The notes below the pieces were generated by a model. That model was not told the origin of the DNA, made no database searches, and worked only from the letters and a program-made list of their open reading frames with translations. Made by a program: the position numbers and the translations under genes. Below are positions 1-5,464 of a stretch of DNA of 5,867 bases, in pieces (positions within the stretch are counted from its first letter, which is position 1; each line of letters opens with the position of its first letter). The DNA is from Eubacterium sp. (GTDB lineage Bacteria; Bacillota; Clostridia; Oscillospirales; Acutalibacteraceae): NCBI GenBank assembly GCA_029054965.1, contig JAIDEF010000031.1, positions 1 to 5,867 of the forward strand. Direction: 5' to 3'.

Positions 1-2592
1 GTTAAGGATAGTGTGCTTCATTTCGTTTTTATAAATGCGTGAAAATCCTTTTGCATTACAGTACATAGTAAGCGGCAGATAATGATGACGGGGGATTCTC
101 TTTGGCCTTTCTTTATATACGATTTTAAAGCTCTTAACCTCAAACGGATTTATGCTAAAGGAAATTTCATGCTCAGTGTTTTTTATTTTCCTTATAGTAT
201 TCTCAAGACCATCAACAGAATAAGCTTCCCCAATTTCATTGAATATCTTAAGCTTAACCTTGCTGTGCGATTTACCGTTTGCCTCATATACTCTAACGAT
301 GATTCCATCGCCCTCTTCGGACATTTTTATCGTACGCAGTATGACGTCATCATTACTGATACCTGCTATTGCAATACTGTCTGATGCATCAGGATTGCTT
401 CTGATATCACTCTGAACTGCTATTAACTGATTTGTATATATTTCAGCCTGCTTCTGTGTGCCTTCTTCAAAACCATTGTTGTGGCTGTAAATTGCAAAGC
501 TGAAAATATTTCTTCCCAAATCCTGCAAATCCTGTCTGGTTTCCTTTGTGAAAGCTCCGGCAGGTGTGTGTATACAGGTAAGACGCAGAGTGTTGTCATT
601 TGGCTTATCCCAGCCGATTTTGCAGTCAGATAAAATTGAAACACCGAATTCTCCGCTTGAGTCAGTGATGTCAGCCCATTTTTGAGCAGGTACCTCATAG
701 AGATTATCAGTATTATTGCCTCTTTTGATAATGCCCAGTCCAAGGTCATATGTTGCTTTTTCGTTGTAAGCAGCAGTAGGGAATACTGCCTTAAGCATTG
801 TTCGCCTTGATTTCCAGTCTACATAATTTGTAACATTAACATATTTTGAATCACTTTCAAGTGAAACAACCTGAGAGATTACAGAGCTACCTGCACTTCT
901 TGTTACCTTTATTGCTACTCTTGCAGGTCCGTTTTCCAGTACAGTAAATTCAGGGGTGTTTGCATAGCAGTAAGGCTCTTTGTCAATGTCCTCTTTTCTG
1001 ATTTCCCAGCTTGGATATGCGAGTGAACCTGTATCGTGAAGCAACGCCATTTTGACAGGCTTGTCAAGCACCTGTCTACCAAGCTCTTTGTCATACAGAT
1101 ATGCAATGTCACCATTTTTGTTGAAAATCAGCTTATACTTGCTGTTTTCAAGTGAATGATTTGTAACCTTTACATCGCTTGTAAGCGGTGTTGGTTCTTT
1201 AGAAGGAACAAGCTGAAAAACCTTAAATGACAATGGTTCAATATCAGCTTTGAATACAACGGTGAGATTTTTGCCGTTTTTATTGATAACCTGACAAGGC
1301 AGTTCCTTTCCGTTCATATCATATGCACGAAGATTAGTACAGTTAACGGGAGTTTTAACAATACATTCTACTGCATCTCTGCGTCTGTATTGTGTGGTAT
1401 TGCTTACCATAACTGCCACGGATTTTTTATCTATCCAGCTTGTGTTCATCTGATTGAATATTGCCTTGCTTGCACCAAGATATTCATTTTTAAACTGTGA
1501 CAGTGAAACGTAATAATCATTCCAGCTTTTATTATAAGCCTCCATCACGGATGTTCCTGTTATATCATCATGGAACTGATGCTTCACAACCCTTTTCCAG
1601 GCATTGGTTAATGTTGCAATAGGGTAGTCATATCCCCCAAGAGAGTATGCAAGAACACAGGCTTTTTCTGCTGCAAAAGCCATTTGCTCGCACTGTCTGT
1701 TAAGACGCTTGCTCATAGCACGTGATGTGTAGCAGCCTGCACCGTGGCTTGTCATAAGCAGCTCATTGTTCCATACAGGAATTCTATCTCTGTCAGCCTT
1801 AGGCAGCTTTTTCAAATCCTTAAATACTGTATCTGTGTGAGCAGATATTACTTCAAAATCGCTTTTTTCATTTTTGCTGACGCTCAGCTCAACTGCTTTT
1901 ACGCTCTCCTCATCGGGAGAACCACCCCAGTCACCTGTGCCGTAAAGATGGTTAGCCCAAGGGATACCGCTGTTATTCGCATTGTCACTAATGTTGTTAA
2001 TTACGCTTAAATCAGCTCTGATATCGCCTGTGAATTTATATCTGTAGGATTTAGCATTAAGGCTCACATAGATACCTTTTCCGTCAGGACCAACCCATTT
2101 TCCTAAATCAAACGGCAGACCGTAGGCAGAGCCCCAGCTAAGCTTTTGTGTTGTCATACCCAAAAGGCCGCAATGATTGGCTACTGAAGGCAGTGCCCAG
2201 CCAAAGCCGAAACAGTCCGGCAAAAACATATCCTTTGAAGTTTTGCCAAACTTTTTTGTAAAATAATAATTTCCAATAAGCAGATTTCTGATAAGTGCCT
2301 CGGGGGAGGGAATGTTAACATCACCGTTTTCGTATCCGGTTCCCGAAAGACACCATCTGTCCTCATCAACATATTGTTTTATAAGGCTGAATGCCTTCGG
2401 ATAAATCTGCTCAATTATTTCATACCTGTAAGCACCTTCAAAATTGAACTTATAGTTTGGATATTTTTCAATAAGGTCAAAGTTTTTTGTAAGTGTGTCA
2501 GGAATAAATTCATTAATTGTTTTGCTGATCGTCCATCTCCATACTGTGTCAAGATGGGCGGTAGAAACAGCGTAAGCTTTTTTCTTTTCCAT
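1..2592 (-). CDS. Family 38 glycoside hydrolase, alpha-mannosidase type (3' end beyond window)
   Basis: This is a probable cytoplasmic zinc-dependent retaining alpha-mannosidase that trims alpha-mannosides from imported glycans. The frame is open from ATG 2592 to base 1 (864 codons, no stop). The catalytic domain covers roughly residues 5-270: AHLDTVW at 12-18 supplies the first His/Asp zinc ligands (H13, D15), and LPDCFGFG at 124-131 carries the predicted nucleophile D126. The middle domain has TSHGAGCYTSR (281-291) and QFHDDITGTS (339-348), whose H341 fits the last zinc ligand. From about 390 onward comes the family's beta-sandwich region, with YLYDKELGR (498-506), VDWKSRRTMLKAVFP (591-605) and PAQKWADITD (635-644). 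There is no signal peptide. The start is supported by AAGGA seven bases upstream, overlapping the stop of the 72-residue gene, which lies only 10 nt away; the two are surely co-transcribed. Relatives of this layout often run to about 1,000 residues, so I infer that a C-terminal portion is cut off by the window. Exact linkage specificity cannot be read from the sequence. Confidence 0.93.
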   Translation of the reverse strand, partial: MEKKKAYAVSTAHLDTVWRWTISKTINEFIPDTLTKNFDLIEKYPNYKFNFEGAYRYEIIEQIYPKAFSLIKQYVDEDRWCLSGTGYENGDVNIPSPEALIRNLLIGNYYFTKKFGKTSKDMFLPDCFGFGWALPSVANHCGLLGMTTQKLSWGSAYGLPFDLGKWVGPDGKGIYVSLNAKSYRYKFTGDIRADLSVINNISDNANNSGIPWANHLYGTGDWGGSPDEESVKAVELSVSKNEKSDFEVISAHTDTVFKDLKKLPKADRDRIPVWNNELLMTSHGAGCYTSRAMSKRLNRQCEQMAFAAEKACVLAYSLGGYDYPIATLTNAWKRVVKHQFHDDITGTSVMEAYNKSWNDYYVSLSQFKNEYLGASKAIFNQMNTSWIDKKSVAVMVSNTTQYRRRDAVECIVKTPVNCTNLRAYDMNGKELPCQVINKNGKNLTVVFKADIEPLSFKVFQLVPSKEPTPLTSDVKVTNHSLENSKYKLIFNKNGDIAYLYDKELGRQVLDKPVKMALLHDTGSLAYPSWEIRKEDIDKEPYCYANTPEFTVLENGPARVAIKVTRSAGSSVISQVVSLESDSKYVNVTNYVDWKSRRTMLKAVFPTAAYNEKATYDLGLGIIKRGNNTDNLYEVPAQKWADITDSSGEFGVSILSDCKIGWDKPNDNTLRLTCIHTPAGAFTKETRQDLQDLGRNIFSFAIYSHNNGFEEGTQKQAEIYTNQLIAVQSDIRSNPDASDSIAIAGISNDDVILRTIKMSEEGDGIIVRVYEANGKSHSKVKLKIFNEIGEAYSVDGLENTIRKIKNTEHEISFSINPFEVKSFKIVYKERPKRIPRHHYLPLTMYCNAKGFSRIYKNEMKHTILN

Positions 2593-2602
2593 AAAGCAGT
2601 CC

Positions 2603-2821
2603 TTACTTTTCAATAATTTCGTATGTAAATTCGTATTTTTCCTGCAGAGCCTTTACCTTCTTCTCGTTATCCTCAATAAAGGTTTTGGTATATACGCTCT
2701 TACCGTCAACAGAATAATCCTTGACAATCTGGTTGAGAGCATCCCATGCTTCAGCCTCCTTGTCATATCCGTCCTCAAATTTAATCAAAAACTCTCTGTG
2801 TTTTGGAATTCTTACTTTCAT
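2603..2821 (-). CDS. Small hypothetical protein (72 aa) upstream of the mannosidase
   Basis: I do not recognise the family. The product is 72 residues, highly charged (rich in Lys, Glu and Asp), with one Trp and no Cys, signal peptide or membrane segment, so a soluble cytoplasmic protein is expected. The sequence suggests an opening strand (residues 1-7, MKVRIPK), a helix around 18-35 (EAEAWDALNQIVKDY), a strand near 42-49, a helix near 50-62 and a closing strand near 63-70 (YEFTYEII), a compact alpha/beta pattern. It is judged real because it has a good ribosome site (AGGAG, seven bases before ATG 2821), fills the space between two real genes, and ends 10 nt before the mannosidase start, with that gene's ribosome site overlapping its stop. 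This implies one transcript and perhaps translational coupling. A role as a partner or regulator of the mannosidase is only a guess. Confidence 0.72.
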   Translation of the reverse strand: MKVRIPKHREFLIKFEDGYDKEAEAWDALNQIVKDYSVDGKSVYTKTFIEDNEKKVKALQEKYEFTYEIIEK

Positions 2822-2843
2822 ATCAGTTCTCCTAAAAAAATTA

Positions 2844-2870
2844 ATTATAATTATTATATATTTAAAACAA
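2844..2870 (-). promoter_or_regulatory. Possible weak promoter for the 72-aa gene and mannosidase
   Basis: The 51-nt gap after glycerate kinase is almost pure A/T. On the minus strand it offers TTGTTT (2870-2865) and a perfect TATAAT (2849-2844), but with a short 15-nt spacer. A second TATAAT lies at 2858-2853. Such AT-rich sequence produces matches by chance, so read-through from the glycerate kinase promoter is an equally good explanation. No terminator hairpin is visible in the gap. Confidence 0.25.
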
Positions 2871-2872
2871 TT

Positions 2873-3934
2873 CTATTGCAATATATATTTTGATTTATTC
2901 ACAAGTATTTTTTCAGCGTTATTAATGGCTTTTTCAATGCTTGTATTATCATCAGCAAGACTTATCATTTTATCACCAAGCTTAACATCCTCAATAATAC
3001 CGCTTACAATGATACATTTTTTTCCGAATTTCCTGCAAAGCTTGTCAATTTTATACGGAAGCTTTCCCATAAGAGTCTGCTTGTCTGTCTTGCCTTCTCC
3101 TGTAATAATTATATCTGCAGATTTAATTTTTTCTTCCAAATCAGCGGTTTTGGAAAGAATATCAAAACCACTTTTAATTTCACCGCCGAAAACTGAATAC
3201 AGCCCACCGCATATTCCTCCTGCAGCTCCACTGCCTTTTACTTTGCCAATGTCACGCGGCAGGAATGCATTAAGTTGTTTAAGTCCGTTATCAAGTCTGA
3301 CAACATCACTGTCACTTGCACCTTTTTGTTTTGCAAATACAAAAGCAGCACCGTTTTTTCCAAAATATTCATTTGTAACATCACAGGCGTATGTAAAGTT
3401 GATGTCCTTTACAATATTTCTGAGATTAACACCATAAATATTTTCTAAATCTCTTCCCTTGGGATACTCGATTATTTCCCCGTCAATATCTCTGAAAATA
3501 CCACCAAGTGCTGCCAGTACACCCGCTCCGCCGTCACAGCATCCACTGCCTCCAAGACCCAGTATAATGTTCTTGAAACCGTTGGTATAAGCTGTTTTTA
3601 TCAGCTCACCAGTACCATATGAGCTGGCCTCCATAACACATTTTCTTTTTTGCAATCCACTGGCTGCAGCACATTCAATTACAGCCGTATTATTATATGT
3701 ATATATAGGTGCCTTTATTGCCTTACCATATATGTCACTGCAACTGCTGTAAAGTGTATTGCCATTACATAAATTGTTAAGACATTGTCCGAAACCTTCA
3801 CCGCCGTCAGCAAAGGGGAGGGTGATTATTTCATTGCTTGAATCATAATCTGACAGTCCTTTTTTTATGCATTCACAAACTTGTGCCGAGCTGAGTGTTC
3901 CCTTAAAGCTGTCAGGGACAATCAATATTTTCAT
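2873..3934 (-). CDS. glxK: Glycerate kinase (GlxK/GarK family)
   Basis: This enzyme phosphorylates D-glycerate with ATP, feeding glycerate into lower glycolysis; family members are usually 2-kinases, but the product position cannot be read here. It is 353 residues, slightly shorter than the usual ~380. The N-terminus MKILIVPDSFKGTLS (1-15) is the family signature. PFADGGEGF (40-48), LGLGGSGCCDGGAG (125-138), ACDVTNEYFGKNGAA (183-197), GSGAAGGICGG (234-244) and ITGEGKTDKQTLMGK (277-291) follow in the expected order, with the last forming part of the active-site region. In most relatives I recall, the third motif reads GGSATNDGG rather than GGSGCCDGG; the acidic and glycine residues are kept, so activity is expected. 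The start at 3934 has the ribosome site GAGGTGA just upstream. The gene follows the exporter pair after 75 nt, but appears to have its own promoter inside a large palindrome. It is soluble and cytoplasmic. Confidence 0.95.
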   Translation of the reverse strand: MKILIVPDSFKGTLSSAQVCECIKKGLSDYDSSNEIITLPFADGGEGFGQCLNNLCNGNTLYSSCSDIYGKAIKAPIYTYNNTAVIECAAASGLQKRKCVMEASSYGTGELIKTAYTNGFKNIILGLGGSGCCDGGAGVLAALGGIFRDIDGEIIEYPKGRDLENIYGVNLRNIVKDINFTYACDVTNEYFGKNGAAFVFAKQKGASDSDVVRLDNGLKQLNAFLPRDIGKVKGSGAAGGICGGLYSVFGGEIKSGFDILSKTADLEEKIKSADIIITGEGKTDKQTLMGKLPYKIDKLCRKFGKKCIIVSGIIEDVKLGDKMISLADDNTSIEKAINNAEKILVNKSKYILQ

Positions 3935-3955
3935 AACAGTTTCACCTCAAAAGCT

Positions 3956-3984
3956 ATTTTAACACAATTGATATTACTTATCAA
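3956..3984 (-). promoter_or_regulatory. Sigma-A promoter of glycerate kinase
   Basis: On the minus strand TTGATA (3984-3979) and TAAAAT (3961-3956) are separated by exactly 17 nt, a close match to the housekeeping consensus. The predicted transcription start near 3949 leaves a leader of only about 15 nt, beginning right at the GAGGTGA ribosome site. Both boxes lie on or in the arms of the perfect inverted repeat at 3958-3994, so a protein bound to the repeat would block polymerase. This is a prediction from sequence alone. Confidence 0.55.
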
Positions 3985-3994
3985 TTGTGTTAAA
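3958..3994. repeat. Perfect 16-bp inverted repeat, candidate operator
   Basis: The left arm 3958-3973 and right arm 3979-3994 are exact reverse complements (core TTAACACAATTGATA), separated by five bases. It sits between the stop of the second exporter gene and the start of glycerate kinase. An intrinsic terminator is unlikely: the stem is AT-rich and neither strand has a run of T directly after it (the minus strand continues AATAGC). Its overlap with the -35 and -10 boxes of the kinase promoter favours an operator for a dimeric repressor. The regulator is not in this window. A role as a weak transcript-stabilising hairpin at the end of the exporter mRNA remains possible. Confidence 0.8.
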
Positions 3995-4009
3995 TACTTG
4001 TGTGAGAGT

Positions 4010-4456
4010 TTAGTACTTGTTCTTTTGTTTTTTTATGAAAAGGTAAATGAATTTTACAATGGCAGATGCTATTACAGCACCCAGAGCAATGCCAAGCCCG
4101 GACAAAAGTGTTGATGATGCATATTTGTTCATAGATTCTTTATCTCCGTTGATTGCCCAAAACATTGTGTAATATATCGAGCTTCCGGGCAGCAGCGGTA
4201 TAGTAGAGGGCATAAGTGTTACTGTTGTAGGTGTTTTTATAATTCTTGCAATAATTTCACAATACATGCTGAGAATAATCATAGCAGTAAGGCAGGATAT
4301 AAAATCATTGAAAAAAAGTGACATAGTTCTTTCTATTCCTGCTGATATAAGACTGCCTAAAGCAATATAGAGCAGTGTTTTTTTAGGTGCTTTCATTGTA
4401 ACTGCAAATCCGATTGTACCAAGAACACAGCTTAAAATCTGTATAATTAAATCCAT
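4010..4456 (-). CDS. Threonine/serine exporter, small membrane subunit (ThrE_2/YjjB type)
   Basis: This is the second half of a split ThrE-type exporter, a membrane protein thought to work with the upstream gene product to export threonine, serine or another small metabolite. It has 148 residues, the usual size for the YjjB-like half. About five hydrophobic segments are visible, near 1-20, 27-44, 51-72, 82-101 and 114-140, followed by a short Lys-rich cytoplasmic tail. The segment MPSTIPLLPGSSIYYTM (82-98) carries the conserved Ile-Pro...Pro-Gly signature of the family. The start overlaps the end of the upstream gene by 10 nt, which indicates translational coupling. Its ribosome site, AGGAGG, is strong but lies 15 nt from the ATG, further than usual. 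The transported substrate is inferred from the family only; some YjjP/YjjB pairs export dicarboxylates such as succinate. Confidence 0.88.
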   Translation of the reverse strand: MDLIIQILSCVLGTIGFAVTMKAPKKTLLYIALGSLISAGIERTMSLFFNDFISCLTAMIILSMYCEIIARIIKTPTTVTLMPSTIPLLPGSSIYYTMFWAINGDKESMNKYASSTLLSGLGIALGAVIASAIVKFIYLFIKKQKNKY

Positions 4457-5157
4457 TTTATAATAAAAATTCCTCCTGCAACACCAAGTGCAATAGCCAG
4501 TGCTGACATAATTGAGTTAAACAGCTCAAAAAGTCCTGCTATTAAATCACCCTTCATCATATCGCGAATTGAATTAACTACTGTTAAACCAGGCACAAGC
4601 AGCATTATAGTGCCTATTATTATTTTATCAGGATTAAGAGATAATCCTATTTCAGCAGGAATATTAGCAAGAATGCTTGAAATAAAAGCACTTATCAGAT
4701 TAACCGAAAAGCTTGGCAAGTTAAGCTTTTCGAGATTGCAGTAGGTTATTACTATTCCTATAATTGCTGAAAATACCGCATCCATTATGCTGCCTCCGAA
4801 AAAGATGCAGAAGGATGCTGTGGCAATGCATATTGCAATAATGTTTTCAGTTTTGCGGTAAATTACTTTTTTTGTAACGTGTATTTCCTCATTATAGCTT
4901 TTGCACAGACGTCGTGACAATGCATTAAGTCTGGCAAGCTCAGCCAAATCTGTGTCCTCGTTGTCAATATGTCTGATTTGGATGTATTCGCCGCTTTGTG
5001 CTATAATGACGGATGGCAGTGCGAACACCTCACAGTTGTTGCCGTAAGCTTCATTTATTCTTATTATAGTGTCCTTTGCACGGCTGATTTCACCGCCAGC
5101 CCGTATAATTTCCTTACCAATGTCAAGAGATAAGCTGAAAATTTCTTTGTCCTGCAT
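4447..5157 (-). CDS. Threonine/serine exporter, large subunit (ThrE/YjjP type)
   Basis: This is the first half of a split ThrE-type exporter at the cytoplasmic membrane. It has 236 residues from the preferred start. A soluble N-terminal part (1-100) contains AGGEISRAKDTIIRI (20-34), typical of the family. It is followed by about five hydrophobic segments (104-121, 125-141, 150-168, 178-195, 207-230). MLLVPGLTVVNSIRDMMKGD (185-204) is the conserved Pro-Gly signature of this half. The frame continues upstream to an ATG at 5238, but that 27-residue extension is rejected: it would place the start five bases from a tRNA gene, it is Lys/Asn/Tyr-rich unlike the family, and it overlaps the tRNA promoter. 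ATG 5157 has a GGTGAT ribosome site just upstream. I found no convincing sigma-A promoter for it in the 85 nt shared with the divergent tRNA. The downstream partner overlaps its stop by 10 nt. Confidence 0.9.
   Translation of the reverse strand: MQDKEIFSLSLDIGKEIIRAGGEISRAKDTIIRINEAYGNNCEVFALPSVIIAQSGEYIQIRHIDNEDTDLAELARLNALSRRLCKSYNEEIHVTKKVIYRKTENIIAICIATASFCIFFGGSIMDAVFSAIIGIVITYCNLEKLNLPSFSVNLISAFISSILANIPAEIGLSLNPDKIIIGTIMLLVPGLTVVNSIRDMMKGDLIAGLFELFNSIMSALAIALGVAGGIFIIKWI
4472..4477 (-). promoter_or_regulatory. Ribosome binding site with long spacer before second exporter gene
   Basis: A perfect AGGAGG lies inside the end of the upstream gene, 15 nt before ATG 4456. No ATG, GTG or TTG occurs between them, so 4456 remains the start. 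The wide spacing suggests that translation depends mainly on ribosomes arriving from the overlapping upstream gene, which would help keep the two exporter halves in proportion. Confidence 0.55.
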
Positions 5158-5197
5158 ATAATCACCATAAATATTATTTACTTTTTTATAAAAACTA

Positions 5198-5225
5198 TTG
5201 ACATTATAATTTTTTTTGCTATAAT
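5198..5225 (+). promoter_or_regulatory. Consensus sigma-A promoter of the fMet tRNA gene
   Basis: TTGACA (5198-5203) and TATAAT (5220-5225) both match the consensus perfectly, with a 16-nt spacer. TG at 5217-5218 adds an extended -10 element. Transcription should begin near 5232, about 11 nt before the mature tRNA. Such a strong promoter is expected for a stable RNA. The T-rich spacer (eight T at 5210-5217) may add curvature. Confidence 0.9.
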
Positions 5226-5242
5226 ATATGTACAACATACAT

Positions 5243-5318
5243 CGCGGGGTAGAGCAGTTGGAAGCTCGTCGGGCTCATAACCCGGAGGTCGTAGGTTCGA
5301 GTCCTACCCCCGCAACCA
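5243..5318 (+). tRNA. Initiator tRNA, tRNA-fMet (anticodon CAT)
   Basis: The 76-nt gene folds as a full cloverleaf: acceptor CGCGGGG/CCCCGCA, D stem GAGC/GCTC, anticodon stem TCGGG/CCCGG with CAT at 5276-5278, and T stem GTAGG/CCTAC, with the 3' CCA encoded. It is the initiator rather than elongator species because position 1 is C facing A at position 72 (unpaired), three G-C pairs lead into the anticodon loop, and the D stem has the A11-U24 pair. It delivers formyl-methionine to start translation. It has its own strong promoter and a hairpin terminator, so it is a single-gene unit, divergent from the exporter genes. Its 3' end faces a tyrosine recombinase gene, an arrangement often seen where mobile elements integrate into tRNA genes. 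Confidence 0.98.
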
Positions 5319-5324
5319 TGTAGT

Positions 5325-5360
5325 AGCGCTGTTTTCGATAGAAAATGGCGCTTATTATTT
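5325..5360 (+). terminator. Terminator hairpin of the tRNA gene
   Basis: AGCGCTGTTTTC (5325-5336) pairs with GAAAATGGCGCT (5341-5352) over 12 positions, two of them G-U, around a GATA loop. It is followed by an interrupted T-rich stretch (5352-5360). It begins six bases after the tRNA CCA, where a terminator is expected. The T tract is imperfect, so efficiency may be moderate; the stronger hairpin at 5414-5464 could back it up. Confidence 0.65.
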
Positions 5361-5376
5361 GAACCACTTTGAACCA
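5358..5376. repeat. Tandem TTTGAACCA repeat between tRNA and recombinase
   Basis: Two copies of TTTGAACCA (5358-5366 and 5368-5376) lie one base apart, a 10-bp period that places both on the same face of the helix. They sit between the tRNA terminator and the recombinase terminator. Short direct repeats near the end of an element often bind its recombinase arm domain or an accessory factor, but this role is inferred. With two short copies, chance cannot be excluded. Confidence 0.5.
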
Positions 5377-5413
5377 TTATTGTAGAATTTATATGAATTT
5401 AAGTGGGCTATTC

Positions 5414-5464
5414 AACTAAAAAAACAGATAACATCTCATAGAGAATGTTATCTGTTTTTTAGTT
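5414..5464. terminator. Bidirectional intrinsic terminator at the recombinase end
   Basis: A long hairpin is centred on ACAGATAACAT (5424-5434) and ATGTTATCTGT (5445-5455), with a smaller inner stem (TCTC/GAGA) around ATA. The outer flanks are seven A (5418-5424) and six T (5455-5460), so each strand ends the stem in a T run. It overlaps the recombinase stop codon (TAA, 5466-5464) and would terminate that gene on the minus strand and any tRNA read-through on the plus strand. Confidence 0.88.

Noticed and set aside
423..2372. Minus-strand open frames at 423-749, 915-1115 and 2181-2372
   Set aside because: All three lie in one shifted frame within the mannosidase, whose own frame is open throughout and carries the family motifs in order.
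82..2616. Plus-strand open frames at 82-384, 1744-2010 and 2374-2616
   Set aside because: They are antisense to the mannosidase, short, and show no recognisable domain or translation signals.
2844..2853. AATTATAATT palindrome in the gap before the 72-residue gene
   Set aside because: Short self-complementary strings are expected by chance in nearly pure A/T sequence.
2721..3437. Plus-strand open frame of 238 codons, rich in Leu, Ser, Pro and Phe, antisense to glycerate kinase
   Set aside because: It lies opposite a confidently identified kinase and the 72-residue gene, has no family motifs, and its hydrophobic bias is what antisense reading of such coding sequence produces.
3958..3994. The inverted repeat as an intrinsic terminator of the exporter genes
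   Set aside because: The stem is AT-rich and no T tract follows on either strand; the -35 and -10 boxes within it give a better explanation.
3881..4114. Plus-strand 77-codon open frame across the glycerate kinase promoter
   Set aside because: It overlaps two real genes and the palindrome in antisense and has no plausible ribosome site or family.
5203..5235. Minus-strand TTGTAC and TATAAT as a promoter for the exporter genes
   Set aside because: The spacer is 21 nt, too long for sigma-A, and both boxes are fortuitous in AT-rich sequence antisense to the tRNA promoter.
5158..5238. 27-residue N-terminal extension of the first exporter gene
   Set aside because: It would overlap the tRNA promoter and begin five bases from the tRNA gene; the family alignment begins at the ATG at 5157, which has a ribosome site.
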